A stretch of 64,000 bases of DNA, from contig NZ_VDRC01000001.1 in assembly GCF_007667425.1 (NCBI RefSeq), positions 434,001-498,000 on the forward strand. The letters are read 5' to 3'. The stretch is from Microbacterium sp. 1.5R (GTDB lineage Bacteria > Actinomycetota > Actinomycetes > Actinomycetales > Microbacteriaceae). The stretch's first letter is position 1. Each line of letters starts with the position of its first letter. Below are positions 20,967 through 30,142 of the stretch, in pieces. The translations under genes were made by a program, and so were the position numbers. Under the pieces are notes generated by a model. The model did not search any database and was not told where the DNA came from. It worked only from the letters and a program-made list of their open reading frames with translations.

Positions 20967-20985
20967 CTTCTCTTCCTTCGTAGGG

Positions 20986-21023
20986 CGCCTGTGTCAGGCG
21001 ACGGTGTCAACCCGCGATGCGGG
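20986..21023 (-). other. Two small stem-loops in the infC-rpmI gap
   Basis: CGCCTG-TGT-CAGGCG at 20986-21000 and CCCGC-GAT-GCGGG at 21011-21023. They sit between the infC stop and the rpmI ribosome site. They may set the ratio of IF3 to ribosomal proteins by RNA processing, but this is an inference. Confidence 0.45.
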
Positions 21024-21040
21024 AGTATGTGGGGCGGTCG

Positions 21041-21658
<618 letters not shown>

Positions 21659-21861
21659 GCGGAACTCCTTAGACGATGGGATTCGGCCTCCAGGATGCTG
21701 TCTGCATCCCGGGCGAAATCGGAATCGTCCCCACCCACCGGCAGTCAGATGCCGGCTCCGCACCCTGTCTACCGGACCTGTCTGACGACGCGATCCGGCG
21801 GAGTGCAAGACCCGGTAGCCTGGAACGGCAAGCGCGGGTGGGAAGTGAATCCTCTTTCGTA

Positions 21862-21880
21862 CCGGAGCATGACGCTCCGG
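21862..21880 (-). promoter_or_regulatory. Stem-loop in the infC leader
   Basis: CCGGAGC-ATGAC-GCTCCGG, a perfect 7-bp stem with a 5-base loop, about 200 bases before the infC start. A TAGACT hexamer (minus strand, 21897-21892), with TTCACT 16 bases further upstream, would place the infC transcript start just before it. A leader regulatory element is possible; none of a known class is recognised. Confidence 0.4.
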
Positions 21881-21913
21881 AGCCCGACACAGTCTAACAG
21901 AGAGCAAGGCGAA

Positions 21914-22312
21914 GTGACGAACCAGGTACCGGACGAATCCGCACGCGAGCGCGAGGCGCGCTGGGCACGGCAGGAGGAGGCGGCATCGTCGGCCACGCGC
22001 GACATCGCCGACGTCCCCGCAGTCGAGGTCATCACCACGGCCGCCGTGCACCTCATGAGCGCCGCCGCCGTGAAGCTCGGTCTGGCCGACGACCCCCGCG
22101 CCGCCGAGCAGCTCGACCTCGACGAGGCCCGCAAGCTCATCAACGCCCTCGCCGGACTCATCACGGCCGGCGCGCCCGAGATCAGCGACATGCACGCGCG
22201 GTCGCTGCGCGACGGGCTGCGCTCACTCCAGCTCGCGTTCCGCGAGGCCTCCGCCATCCCCGACCCGATCGGCAAGGGCCCGGGCGAGAAATGGACCGGC
22301 CCCGTCAACTGA
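21914..22312 (+). CDS. DUF1844 family protein
   Basis: 132 residues. The conserved core includes [20 protein letters not shown], and it ends [10 protein letters not shown]. It is all-helical, probably cytoplasmic, function unknown. The gene is usually divergent from infC in actinobacteria, as here. The GTG at 21914 is chosen; a long upstream extension of the frame crosses the infC leader and is not coding. Confidence 0.88.
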   Translation: MTNQVPDESAREREARWARQEEAASSATRDIADVPAVEVITTAAVHLMSAAAVKLGLADDPRAAEQLDLDEARKLINALAGLITAGAPEISDMHARSLRDGLRSLQLAFREASAIPDPIGKGPGEKWTGPVN

Positions 22313-22335
22313 CCGGCCCGGCACAGTCGCCCCGC

Positions 22336-22366
22336 GGGTCGTGAGCGAGCGGAGCGAGACGAAACG
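22336..22366. repeat. Candidate intergenic repeat element
   Basis: Between the DUF1844 stop and the convergent lipoprotein stop lies a sequence containing GTGAGCGAGCGGAGCGAGAC followed by GAAACG. From memory, near-identical intergenic sequences recur many times in Microbacteriaceae genomes. Only one copy is in this window, so repeat status needs a genome search. Confidence 0.4.
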
Positions 22367-22368
22367 CC

Positions 22369-22776
22369 TCAGGCCTCCAGCACGACGTCCGGCGCTGTCG
22401 ACGGGCCGCCGCACTCATCCGTCGAGTGGGTCCACTCGATGCTCTCCCTGGTCTCGGCGAGCAGGACGTCGCCGTCGTACACCCGCACGGTGATCTCGTC
22501 CGGCGCATCGAAGCCGAAGAAGAACACCCCGCCGTCGCCCCGGACGGGGATCGAGGCGTCGGTCTCCGGGGTGGGCTCCACTCCAGGCTCGGGTGAGCAC
22601 CCCGCATCGGAGCACACCTGCACGAACACATCGCGCCCGTGGGCGGCGGCGTCGACCGTCACGCCGTTGTTCCAGCCGACCGCCGAGCACGCTCCTGGTG
22701 GGAAGGTGAACGCGCAGCCGGACAGCATGAGGGCGAGCGCCGATCCGGTGAGCGCGACGGCGGCTGCTCTGTGCAT
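22369..22776 (-). CDS. Small lipoprotein of unknown function
   Basis: 135 residues. A short signal peptide ends in the lipobox Leu-Ser-Gly-Cys near residue 21, so it should be lipid-anchored on the outside. The mature part has five more cysteines and a beta-rich segment (Val-Phe-Phe-Phe-Gly-Phe-Asp, Ile-Thr-Val-Arg-Val-Tyr-Asp), suggesting a small disulfide-stabilised domain. No family recognised. The ATG lies 6 bases after a TAGGGT hexamer. Confidence 0.75.
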   Translation of the reverse strand: MHRAAAVALTGSALALMLSGCAFTFPPGACSAVGWNNGVTVDAAAHGRDVFVQVCSDAGCSPEPGVEPTPETDASIPVRGDGGVFFFGFDAPDEITVRVYDGDVLLAETRESIEWTHSTDECGGPSTAPDVVLEA

Positions 22777-22782
22777 GTCGCC

Positions 22783-22788
22783 ACCCTA
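22783..22788 (-). promoter_or_regulatory. Predicted -10 element of the small lipoprotein gene, leaderless type
   Basis: TAGGGT lies 6 bases before the ATG at 22776. Confidence 0.5.
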
Positions 22789-22842
22789 CGAGGGGACCGC
22801 CCGCGGCAACCGCCTCCGGGTGCTTTCGTGACCGGACGGATA

Positions 22843-23634
22843 TCAGGCGGAGCGACGGAGCTTGACCGTGAGGGAGTCCGCGAGCACGGCGATGCGGTCA
22901 TCGGCGGCCCATCGCTGCGCGAGACGGCCGAGCACCGCATCCAGCACCTCGCGCTCCAGCCCGTCGACGAGCTCCAGCACGACGACCAGCTCCGGGCCCC
23001 GCAGCCGCGCATCGGGATCACCGGCAGCGACCGACACATCGATCACGGCGAGTTCGTGCGCGACGCTCTCCTGCAGCGCGCCGAAGACCTCGGGCGACAG
23101 GAAGCTCGGCTCCCAGGCATGGCCCTGCGCGACCGCCCACACCGCCGGTCGTCGGATCACGAACTCGGTCTCCGCGGTCGGATCGAGCACGATGAGATCG
23201 GTGTCCTCGGCGGATGCCGACAGCGCCACGCGCACGGCATCGACGGGTATCGGGCGCGCCGCGGCATCCCACTGCTGCATGGTCTGCACGGACGAGAACA
23301 CGGGCTGCACGCGACGACCGTCAGGGGCCGCGACCGTGACGATCGACAGCTCCTGCGTCTTGTCGACGGCGAGACCACTGGGAGCGACCCCCTCTTCGCC
23401 CTTCTCGGCGATGAGGGGGATCAGCACGCGCGCGGCGCGGAACGCATCGACCACCTCGGTCTGCGAACCCTCACCCGAGCGGAATCGAAGCAGGGCGGAG
23501 AGCAGCGCAGGATCAGCGGATCCGTCGTCGCCCGCGTGCGGGTTCTCCTGGAAACCGCGACCCTCCCACGGCACCCCGGCGGAGTCGCCGTGGTGATGCC
23601 CGGCGTACCCCGGGTCGTCAGTCCCCTGCGACAT
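22843..23634 (-). CDS. SseB-domain protein
   Basis: 263 residues. The central part (about residues 45-150) resembles the SseB N-terminal domain: [18 protein letters not shown], then Pro-Val-Phe-Ser-Ser-Val-Gln-Thr-Met. The N-terminus is His/Gly/Asp-rich and flexible. The function is unknown; actinobacterial copies commonly follow priA, as here. The ATG at 23634 lies inside the end of priA, a 17-base overlap, with a GAGG site 6 bases upstream. Confidence 0.78.
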   Translation of the reverse strand: MSQGTDDPGYAGHHHGDSAGVPWEGRGFQENPHAGDDGSADPALLSALLRFRSGEGSQTEVVDAFRAARVLIPLIAEKGEEGVAPSGLAVDKTQELSIVTVAAPDGRRVQPVFSSVQTMQQWDAAARPIPVDAVRVALSASAEDTDLIVLDPTAETEFVIRRPAVWAVAQGHAWEPSFLSPEVFGALQESVAHELAVIDVSVAAGDPDARLRGPELVVVLELVDGLEREVLDAVLGRLAQRWAADDRIAVLADSLTVKLRRSA

Positions 23635-24364
23635 CCAGTGCCTCGGCCAGCGTGAACGCGCCGGCGTAGAGGGCCTTTCCGACGATCGCACCCTCGACGC
23701 CGAGCGGCACGAGATCGCGGAGGGCGATGATGTCGTCGAGGTTCGAGATGCCGCCCGATGCGACGACGGGCTTCGGCGTGCGCGAGGTGACCTCACGCAG
23801 GAGTTCGAGGTTCGGGCCCTTGAGGGTGCCGTCCTTGGTGACGTCGGTGACGACGTAGCGACTGCAGCCGGCGTCCTCGAGGCGCTCGAGCACCTCCCAG
23901 AGGTCGCCGCCCTCCTTCGTCCATCCTCGTGCAGCCAGGGTGGTGCCGCGCACGTCGAGTCCGACGGCGATCGCTTCGCCGTAACGGCCGATGACATCGG
24001 CCGCCCATTCGGGATTCTCCAGCGCCGCGGTACCGAGGTTGATGCGCGTCGCGCCGCTCTCGAGCGCCGCCTCGAGCGTGGCATCGTCGCGGATGCCGCC
24101 GGAGAGCTCGACGTTCACGCCCCGGTACTGCTTGATGACCTTGCGCAGGATGGGCGCATTGCTGCCGCGTCCGAACGCCGCGTCGAGGTCGACGAGGTGG
24201 ATCCACTTCGCACCCTGCGCGACCCACTCACCGGCCGCGTCGAGCGGGTCGCCGTAGCTGGTCTCGGTGCCGGCCTCGCCCTGCGTCAGCCGGACGGCCT
24301 TGCCGCCGGCGACATCGACGGCGGGGAGCAGGGTGAGAGAGGGGGACTGCGCGAAGTCGTTCAT
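23618..24364 (-). CDS. priA: Phosphoribosyl isomerase A (HisA/PriA)
   Basis: (beta-alpha)8-barrel isomerase, 248 residues. It acts on ProFAR in histidine synthesis. In actinobacteria the PriA form also replaces TrpF in tryptophan synthesis. Ala-Val-Asp-Val near residue 16 and Val-Thr-Asp-Val-Thr-Lys-Asp-Gly-Thr carry the two catalytic aspartates. The Arg-Gly-Trp-Thr segment near residue 140 matches PriA rather than classical HisA, so dual function is likely but inferred. The start at 24364 gives the standard N-terminus. It lies downstream of hisH but is separated from it by a gene on the other strand. Confidence 0.92.
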   Translation of the reverse strand: MNDFAQSPSLTLLPAVDVAGGKAVRLTQGEAGTETSYGDPLDAAGEWVAQGAKWIHLVDLDAAFGRGSNAPILRKVIKQYRGVNVELSGGIRDDATLEAALESGATRINLGTAALENPEWAADVIGRYGEAIAVGLDVRGTTLAARGWTKEGGDLWEVLERLEDAGCSRYVVTDVTKDGTLKGPNLELLREVTSRTPKPVVASGGISNLDDIIALRDLVPLGVEGAIVGKALYAGAFTLAEALDVAGD

Positions 24365-24519
24365 GACGTCCTCAGGTGAGATGGGATGCGCCTGATCACC
24401 GGCACGAGAAACGACATTAGCCTCCGCACGAGTCCGGTCCAAATGAGGATGACGGTGATCGACGGGCCGCACGCGGTAGCCTCGATATCACGTCCATTCG
24501 GTCGATGAGGAGATGGTTC

Positions 24520-26265
24520 ATGGCGCGCGACGGGGAAGCATACGGCGGAGGCCCCCTGCGACGGGGCAACACTCCCCCGCCGCCGGCACCCGAGATCGTC
24601 GAGCGCGTTCCGCTCACACCGCAGGACGACGACGACTGGCCGACGATGCCCGCCAGCGCGATCCGTCCGCAGGCGCCGACAGACGACCAGCCAGGCACCG
24701 AGCCGTCGACCGCCGCTGCACCGGCCACCCGTGCCGAGGCCGCGGCGGCAGCCGCTGCGGCCACCCCCGTCGCACCTGCCCGCCCGGAGATCCCCGCGTC
24801 CCCTCGCGTCGACCCGGCGGCCTCCACCGGCGCTCCCACGCCACCGGACGCCTCGGCGCCGGCCCCGGGCCCTGCCCCAGCCCCGGCGACGCCGGCCGCA
24901 CCCGGACCGACCCCCTCACCCGCGCCAGGACCGGCCCCCTCACCCGCGTCAGGACCCGCCCCGTCTTCGTCGCCGTCGCCGTCGCCCGCGTCGACCGCCC
25001 CCGCGATCGTCTCCGCGGTACCGACGCTGCCGCCCGCACCGACGGCTCCGCCGACCCCGAGTGCCGTGCCGGCCCCGTCGGCCGTGCCGGCGACGTCGCC
25101 GGTCCCGACGCGACCGGCGCCGGCCGCGCCCGTGATCCCGCCGGCACCGGTCGGTCCGCCCGCACCGTCGACACCCGGGTCCCCAGCCGCGGGTCCGAAA
25201 GCCGCTTACCCGGCCGCGCAGCCCACCGGCGCCACAAGCCATAAGCCGACTGCGGCAGGGCCGACCCCGGCGCCCACCGACTCCGGCCCGGCCTCACCGG
25301 GCCTTGATCCGCTCGCCTCTTCCCGCCGGCTGCAGCGCGAGCAGGGCATCGAGCGACGGTCGTTCCTGCAACAGGACCCTCGCGAGGAACCGGCACGGCA
25401 CGGCGGTCGCGGCGTGCTCAACCGCCTCGGCTTCTCACTCGCCCCGAACGCGCAGGAGCGAGCGGTGCGCGAAGACGAGCACTCCGTGAGCCGACACTGG
25501 CCGGGTCCTCGCACCGTCGCCGTCGTGAACGGCAAGGGCGGCGCAGGCAAGACGCCCGCGACGGTGCTGCTGTCGGCGGTCTTCGCCCAGTACGGCGGCG
25601 CCGGCGTGCTGGCGTGGGACAACAATCAGACCCGGGGCACTCTCGGCTGGCGCACCGAGACGGGTGCGCACGACAGGACGCTGCTCGAACTGCTTCCGCA
25701 GACGCAGAGGCTTCTCGGTGCGCAGGGCCAGTCGGCCGACCTCGCGCACTTCGTGCATCACCAGCCGCAGGAGAAGTACGACGTCCTCCGCTCGAAGCCG
25801 ATCCGACTCGCGCACGAGAACCGCCTGAGCCCGAGCGACGTCGACGCGATCCACGCCGTCGCCGCGAAGTTCTACCGCCTGATCATCATCGATTCGGGCA
25901 ACGACGAGTCCGACCCGATGTGGCTGCGCATGATCGAGCTCGCCGACCAGATCGTCGTCGCCACCACCACGCGCGACGACCACGCCGAGGCCGGCGCTCT
26001 GCTGCTCGAAGCCCTCGAGGATCGCGACGAGAGGTCGGCACGCCTCGCGCGGGAATCGGTGGTGGTGGTCAGCCAGGCCGACCCGAAGGCGTCGGCCGCC
26101 GACGTCGCGGAGGTCGTGGCCGGGTACCAGCCGCTCGCCCGAGACGTGGTGCAGATCCCGTTCGACCGCGAGATGGTCGACGGGCACCTGCGCCTACGCG
26201 CTCTCGCCGCACCCACGCAGCGCGCGTGGCTGTCGGCCGCCGCGGCGGTCGCCCGCGGGTTCTGA
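24520..26265 (+). CDS. ParA/MinD-like ATPase with a long Pro/Ala-rich N-terminus
   Basis: 581 residues. About residues 60-260 are low-complexity Pro/Ala/Ser/Thr and probably disordered. The C-terminal third is a MinD/ParA-type ATPase with a deviant Walker A, Gly-Lys-Gly-Gly-Ala-Gly-Lys-Thr at 338-345. Ala-Trp-Asp-Asn-Asn-Gln-Thr-Arg-Gly-Thr-Leu and Ile-Ile-Ile-Asp-Ser-Gly-Asn then follow where the switch motifs belong. The architecture resembles EspI-like ATPases of type VII secretion loci, but no esx genes are nearby. Start: ATG at 24520 with AGGAG upstream, rather than the ATG at 24505. It interrupts the his gene order and its stop abuts that of hisH. Confidence 0.82.
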   Translation: MARDGEAYGGGPLRRGNTPPPPAPEIVERVPLTPQDDDDWPTMPASAIRPQAPTDDQPGTEPSTAAAPATRAEAAAAAAAATPVAPARPEIPASPRVDPAASTGAPTPPDASAPAPGPAPAPATPAAPGPTPSPAPGPAPSPASGPAPSSSPSPSPASTAPAIVSAVPTLPPAPTAPPTPSAVPAPSAVPATSPVPTRPAPAAPVIPPAPVGPPAPSTPGSPAAGPKAAYPAAQPTGATSHKPTAAGPTPAPTDSGPASPGLDPLASSRRLQREQGIERRSFLQQDPREEPARHGGRGVLNRLGFSLAPNAQERAVREDEHSVSRHWPGPRTVAVVNGKGGAGKTPATVLLSAVFAQYGGAGVLAWDNNQTRGTLGWRTETGAHDRTLLELLPQTQRLLGAQGQSADLAHFVHHQPQEKYDVLRSKPIRLAHENRLSPSDVDAIHAVAAKFYRLIIIDSGNDESDPMWLRMIELADQIVVATTTRDDHAEAGALLLEALEDRDERSARLARESVVVVSQADPKASAADVAEVVAGYQPLARDVVQIPFDREMVDGHLRLRALAAPTQRAWLSAAAAVARGF

Positions 26266-26907
26266 TCAGTCGCGCAGGCTGCCCACCCAGTTGCGGAGCA
26301 GCTGGATGCCGGCTTCGCCCGACTTCTCGGGGTGGAACTGCGTCGCAGACAGCGGGCCGTTCTCGACCGCGGCCAGGAACGGAGCTCCGTACGTCGACCA
26401 GGTGAGCACCGGCTGCGGGAACGGCGGGATCACGTCGAGCTCCCACGACTGCGCCGCGTAGGAGTGCACGAAGTAGAAGCGCTCCTGTTCGATGCCACGG
26501 AAGAGGACGCTGTCGCCGCCCGGCTCGACGGTGTTCCAGCCCATGTGCGGCAACACGGGGGCGTTGAGCTCGGTGACGGCGCCCGGCCATTCGCCGAGTC
26601 CATCGGCGTCATGCCCGCGCTCGACGCCGTGTGCGAACAGCACCTGCATGCCGACGCAGATTCCGAGCACCGGCCGCCCGCCAGCGAGCCGCCGATCGAT
26701 GACCTCGTCTCCCCCGTGCGCGTAGAGCGCGTCGCGGACGGCTTGGAAGGCGCCGACGCCCGGCACGAGGAGGCCATCGGCCTCGAGCGCTTCAGTGCGG
26801 TCGCGCGTGAGCACGGCATCCGCCCCCGCCGCGACCAGCGCCTTGACCGCTGAGTGGACGTTGCCGGACTCGTAGTCGAAGACCGCGACGCGGGGCGCGC
26901 CGGTCAC
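26266..26907 (-). CDS. hisH: Imidazole glycerol phosphate synthase, glutaminase subunit
   Basis: Class I glutamine amidotransferase, 213 residues, which supplies ammonia to HisF. The oxyanion/nucleophile region Gly-Ile-Cys-Val-Gly-Met-Gln (Cys near residue 83) and the His-Pro-Glu-Lys-Ser motif near the end are present. GTG start, overlapping the hisB stop as GTGA. No hisF is in the window. It is convergent with the ParA-like gene with no bases between the two stops. Confidence 0.95.
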   Translation of the reverse strand: MTGAPRVAVFDYESGNVHSAVKALVAAGADAVLTRDRTEALEADGLLVPGVGAFQAVRDALYAHGGDEVIDRRLAGGRPVLGICVGMQVLFAHGVERGHDADGLGEWPGAVTELNAPVLPHMGWNTVEPGGDSVLFRGIEQERFYFVHSYAAQSWELDVIPPFPQPVLTWSTYGAPFLAAVENGPLSATQFHPEKSGEAGIQLLRNWVGSLRD

Positions 26908-27521
26908 AGCGCCCCCTTGGTCGACGGGATGCCGTCGACCAGCGGGTCGAGCGCCTTGGCCTGACGGAAGGCACGGGCGAAGGCCTTGTACTCGGCTTCG
27001 GCGATGTGGTGCGGGTCACGCCCGCCCAGCACGCGGACGTGCACGGTGAGCCCGGCGTTGAACGTGATGGCCTCGAACGTGTGCCGCACGAGCGACCCCG
27101 TGAAGTGACCGCCGATCAGGTGGTGCTCGAAACCGGCGGGCTCGCCCGTGTGCACGAGGTAGGGCCGCCCGGAGATGTCGACGACCGCCTGCGCGAGCGC
27201 CTCGTCGAGGGGCACGAGGGCGTCGCCGTAGCGCGAGATGCCGGACTTGTCGCCGAGCGCCTCACGGATGGCCTGGCCGAGCACGATCGAGATGTCTTCG
27301 ACGGTGTGGTGGGCGTCGATGGCGGTGTCGCCCGATGCGCGCACGGTGAGGTCGGTCAGCGAGTGCTTCGCGAACGCCGTCAGCATGTGATCGAAGAACG
27401 GCACCGACGTGTCGATGCTGCTCGCACCGGTGCCGTCGAGGTTCAGTTCGAGCTCGACGGTGGACTCCGACGTGGTGCGAGTACGCGAGGACGTGCGCGG
27501 GGTCTGGGCGGTGCTGCTCAT
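26904..27521 (-). CDS. hisB: Imidazoleglycerol-phosphate dehydratase
   Basis: 205 residues, monofunctional (no phosphatase domain). The metal-binding motifs Asp-Ala-His-His-Thr-Val-Glu-Asp near residue 69 and His-His-Ile-Ala-Glu-Ala near residue 170 bind the two manganese ions of this family. The N-terminal 20 residues are Ser/Thr/Arg-rich. The start at 27521 overlaps the hisC stop as ATGA; the longer upstream frame is a shadow of hisC. Confidence 0.95.
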   Translation of the reverse strand: MSSTAQTPRTSSRTRTTSESTVELELNLDGTGASSIDTSVPFFDHMLTAFAKHSLTDLTVRASGDTAIDAHHTVEDISIVLGQAIREALGDKSGISRYGDALVPLDEALAQAVVDISGRPYLVHTGEPAGFEHHLIGGHFTGSLVRHTFEAITFNAGLTVHVRVLGGRDPHHIAEAEYKAFARAFRQAKALDPLVDGIPSTKGAL

Positions 27522-28612
27522 GAAGCCGATCCTATCGAGGCCAGGGCGTCGAGGAACGCGGTGGACTCCGCCTCGGTGCCGGCAGTGACCCGCAGGTGTC
27601 CGGGTATCCCGACGTCTCGGATGAGCACTCCGCGGTCGTAGAGCTGCTGCCACACGGCCCGGGGATCAGAGACACCCCCGAACAGCACGAAGTTCGACCA
27701 TGACTCGTGCGGTGTGTAGCCGAGAGCCTCCAGCGTCGCCGAGATGCGGTCGCGCTGGTCGACGATCTCCTCGACCATGCCCAGCATCACCTCGGCGTTG
27801 CGAAGGGCCGCGATGGCGGCGGCCTGCGTCAGCGCGCTCAGGTGATACGGCAGCCGGACCAGGCGGAGCGCATCGATGAAAGCGGGGTCGGCCGCGAGAT
27901 ATCCGACGCGGGCTCCCGCGAAGGCGAAGGCCTTGCTCATCGTGCGGGACACCGCAAGGCGCGGACGACCGTCGAGCAACGTGAGAGCGGAAGCCGCGTC
28001 GCGGGGGGCGAACTCCTGGTAGGCCTCGTCGACGACCACGACCCCACGACTGGCCTCGTATACGGCGTCGATCACGTCGAGAGAGAGCGGGGTGCCGGTG
28101 GGGTTGTTGGGCGCGCAGAGCAGCACGACGTCCGGATCGGCCCGTTCGACCTGGGCCGCCGCGTCGTCGGGGGTGAGCGAATAGTCGGGTTGCCGCGTTC
28201 CCGCGACCCAGGTCGCCCCGGTGCCCTGCGCGATGAGCGGGTACATCGAGTACGTGGGAGCGAAGCTGAACGCCGTGCGCCCGGGGCCGCCGAACGCCTG
28301 CAGGATGTGCTGCAGCACCTCGTTGGAACCGTTTCCGGCCCAGATCTGCTCGGCTTCCAGACCGTGACCGAGATAGCCGGCGAAACCCTCTCGCAGCGCA
28401 GTGAATTCGCGATCGGGGTAGCGGTTGACGTCGCGCAGCGCGACCGCGATGTCGTCGAGGATGTCGCTCGCCACCGCATCCGGCACGGGATGGGTGTTCT
28501 CGTTGACGTTCAGCGCGATGGGAAGTGGCGCCTGGGGTGCCCCATACGGGGTCAGGCCTCGGAGATCGTCACGGAGCGGGAGGTCGGCGAGTGATGCGGT
28601 CACCCTTCCCAT
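27518..28612 (-). CDS. hisC: Histidinol-phosphate aminotransferase
   Basis: Class I/II PLP enzyme, 364 residues. Asn-Glu-Asn near residue 40, Gly-Asn-Gly-Ser-Asn-Glu-Val-Leu, the PLP Asn in Ala-Pro-Asn-Asn-Pro-Thr-Gly, and the Schiff-base Lys in Arg-Thr-Met-Ser-Lys-Ala-Phe are all visible. First his gene of the cluster; hisD, which usually precedes it, is not in the window. The start is either the ATG at 28612 or the GTG three codons later (28603); I see no good ribosome site for either. Confidence 0.93.
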   Translation of the reverse strand: MGRVTASLADLPLRDDLRGLTPYGAPQAPLPIALNVNENTHPVPDAVASDILDDIAVALRDVNRYPDREFTALREGFAGYLGHGLEAEQIWAGNGSNEVLQHILQAFGGPGRTAFSFAPTYSMYPLIAQGTGATWVAGTRQPDYSLTPDDAAAQVERADPDVVLLCAPNNPTGTPLSLDVIDAVYEASRGVVVVDEAYQEFAPRDAASALTLLDGRPRLAVSRTMSKAFAFAGARVGYLAADPAFIDALRLVRLPYHLSALTQAAAIAALRNAEVMLGMVEEIVDQRDRISATLEALGYTPHESWSNFVLFGGVSDPRAVWQQLYDRGVLIRDVGIPGHLRVTAGTEAESTAFLDALASIGSAS

Positions 28613-28639
28613 GGTAGGCCGCGTCGCGCGGGGGTAGCT

Positions 28640-28665
28640 GCCCGGTGACGTCGAAGACGCCGGGC
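28640..28665 (-). terminator. Stem-loop between the LysM gene and hisC
   Basis: GCCCGG at 28640-28645 pairs with CCGGGC at 28660-28665, with an inner CGTC-GAA-GACG stem and a 3-base bulge. It is downstream of the LysM gene on the same strand and may separate it from the his genes. Confidence 0.5.
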
Positions 28666-28676
28666 CGCCGGTGCCT

Positions 28677-29039
28677 TCACTCCGAGTACTGCGCGGGAAT
28701 CGCGATCTCCTGGCCGATCTGCAGCGCCCCGCCCTGCAGCATGTTCAACCGGGTGATGTCGCCGATGACCTCGCGCGGGTCAGCACCCGGCGCAACGGAC
28801 TCGGCGATCGACCACAGGGTGTCGCCGGGCATCACTGTGACCGTGACGAACGAGGCGGTCGCGACGGTCTCATTCGACGCGATCGCGGTGCCACCGCTCA
28901 GCGCCGCGACGGCGATGCCTCCCGCGAGCGGGACTGCGGCGAGAGCGAGAACGAAGCGGCGACCGCGCGCCGTCAGACGGAGCCGTGTCGCCGGACCTGC
29001 CGGAAGGACCGCTGCGCTGCTGAAGGTGATCGTGCTCAT
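28677..29039 (-). CDS. LysM-domain membrane or secreted protein next to lexA
   Basis: 120 residues. A basic N-terminus is followed by one hydrophobic helix near residues 28-52. A LysM peptidoglycan-binding domain then spans about residues 66-116 (Val-Met-Pro-Gly-Asp-Thr-Leu-Trp-Ser-Ile-Ala, then Leu-Gln-Ile-Gly-Gln-Glu-Ile). It is divergent from lexA, the arrangement of the SOS division inhibitors YneA of Bacillus and similar actinobacterial proteins, so damage-induced control of division is a reasonable guess. Start: ATG at 29039 with GAGGAG upstream; a longer frame runs over the regulatory region and is not coding. Confidence 0.82.
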   Translation of the reverse strand: MSTITFSSAAVLPAGPATRLRLTARGRRFVLALAAVPLAGGIAVAALSGGTAIASNETVATASFVTVTVMPGDTLWSIAESVAPGADPREVIGDITRLNMLQGGALQIGQEIAIPAQYSE

Positions 29040-29161
29040 CGTGTGCTCCTCTGCTCTACCGCTCTGCATCTGCGTCGGCGGTGAAGTTGGCGTAGCGTTC
29101 GCATCCGAGACTCGGCCGGGAGTCAAGAATGCGAAGCTACGTTCCGAAGGTATCTTCGAAT

Positions 29162-29231
29162 TCGAACATCTGTCAAGAGTTCTTCGAAACCCGGGCCGCG
29201 AATCTGCCGACACGCTCGAACAGATCTTCCA
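29162..29231. promoter_or_regulatory. Candidate LexA (SOS) boxes in the lexA/LysM intergenic region
   Basis: The 291-bp divergent region is less GC-rich than its surroundings. TCGAACATCTGTCAAG at 29162-29177 and TCGAACAGATCTTCCA at 29216-29231 both have the left half-site CGAAC of the actinobacterial SOS box but a degenerate right half. A TTCGAATTCGAA palindrome overlaps the first at about 29155-29166. Exact operator limits are uncertain. Confidence 0.5.
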
Positions 29232-29330
29232 GATCGGCGCGATTCTCGGATACGGTTTCGATACGGTCACCTCATCACGGACCACCGACATTCGAATTCC
29301 GCCCGCGTCGTCGCACACCTGAGGAGCACA

Positions 29331-30017
29331 ATGAGCGAGATCTCCGCCCCCGAATCCGAGGCGCCGCGCACTCGTCGGAGGAAGAGCCTCAGCCCCAAGC
29401 AGATGGCGATCCTCGAGGTGATCCAGACCTCGATCAGCCAGTACGGCTACCCGCCGAGCATGCGCGAGATCGGAGACGCGGTGGGACTCAAGTCGCTCTC
29501 CAGCGTCACCCATCAGCTCGGTCAGCTCGAGCTGAGCGGCTATCTTCGGCGTGACCCCGGCAAGACCCGCGCCATGGAGGTGTTGATCGACCTGCCGGGC
29601 AGCAGCGCCGAGAACCCGGCCGATGTCACCACCCCGGTAGGCGATGCCGCCCTGGTCCCGCTCGTCGGCCGCATCGCCGCCGGCGTGCCGATCACCGCCG
29701 ACCAGCAGGTCGAGGAGATCTTCCCCCTCCCCCGCCAGCTCGTGGGCAAGGGCGACCTGTTCATGCTCAACGTGTCGGGCGAGTCGATGATCGACGCGGC
29801 CATCTGCGACGGCGACTGGGTCGTCGTCCGCTCACAGAACAGCGCCGAGAACGGCGAGATCGTCGCCGCGATGCTCGACGGCGAGGCGACCGTGAAGGTG
29901 CTGCGTCGCCGCGACGGCCACACCTGGCTGCTGCCGCGCAACTCGGCCTTCGAGCCCATCCTCGGCGACGAGGCGGTCGTGCTCGGCAAGGTCGTCGCGG
30001 TCCTGCGGGCGGTCTGA
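29331..30017 (+). CDS. lexA: LexA repressor
   Basis: SOS repressor, 228 residues. A winged helix-turn-helix occupies about residues 18-82 (Tyr-Pro-Pro-Ser-Met-Arg-Glu-Ile-Gly), and the S24 peptidase domain follows. The autocleavage site is Ala117-Gly118. The catalytic pair is Ser152 (Gly-Glu-Ser-Met) and Lys189 (Thr-Val-Lys-Val), by my count. It is divergent from the LysM gene and probably autoregulated through the boxes between them. A strong terminator follows. Confidence 0.97.
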   Translation: MSEISAPESEAPRTRRRKSLSPKQMAILEVIQTSISQYGYPPSMREIGDAVGLKSLSSVTHQLGQLELSGYLRRDPGKTRAMEVLIDLPGSSAENPADVTTPVGDAALVPLVGRIAAGVPITADQQVEEIFPLPRQLVGKGDLFMLNVSGESMIDAAICDGDWVVVRSQNSAENGEIVAAMLDGEATVKVLRRRDGHTWLLPRNSAFEPILGDEAVVLGKVVAVLRAV

Positions 30018-30030
30018 CGGCATCCGCTTC

Positions 30031-30062
30031 GAGAGCCCCCTCCCGCACGGGAGGGGGCTCTC
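30031..30062 (+). terminator. Terminator after lexA
   Basis: A near-perfect 32-base inverted repeat: GAGAGCCCCCTCCCG pairs with CGGGAGGGGGCTCTC, with a 2-base centre. It lies 13 bases after the lexA stop, followed by a short T/C-rich stretch. Confidence 0.85.
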
Positions 30063-30130
30063 GTCGTTCACTCGCCCTGGTCCGGGCGTCGACCGCTCGG
30101 ACGGCCGTCGCCCGCACGACCGCCGCGGCC

Positions 30131-30136
30131 TAGGCT
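30131..30136 (+). promoter_or_regulatory. Predicted -10 element of the S9 peptidase gene, leaderless type
   Basis: TAGGCT lies 6 bases before the ATG at 30143. Confidence 0.5.
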
Positions 30137-30142
30137 CGAGGC

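Noticed and set aside
25000..25250. Possible tandem repeat array in the ParA-like gene
   Set aside because: It is degenerate Pro/Ala/Ser codon usage, not exact repeat units.
29129..29554. 141-residue frame across the lexA promoter region
   Set aside because: It runs over the SOS-box region and into lexA in another frame; the Arg/Ser-rich product has no plausible start site.
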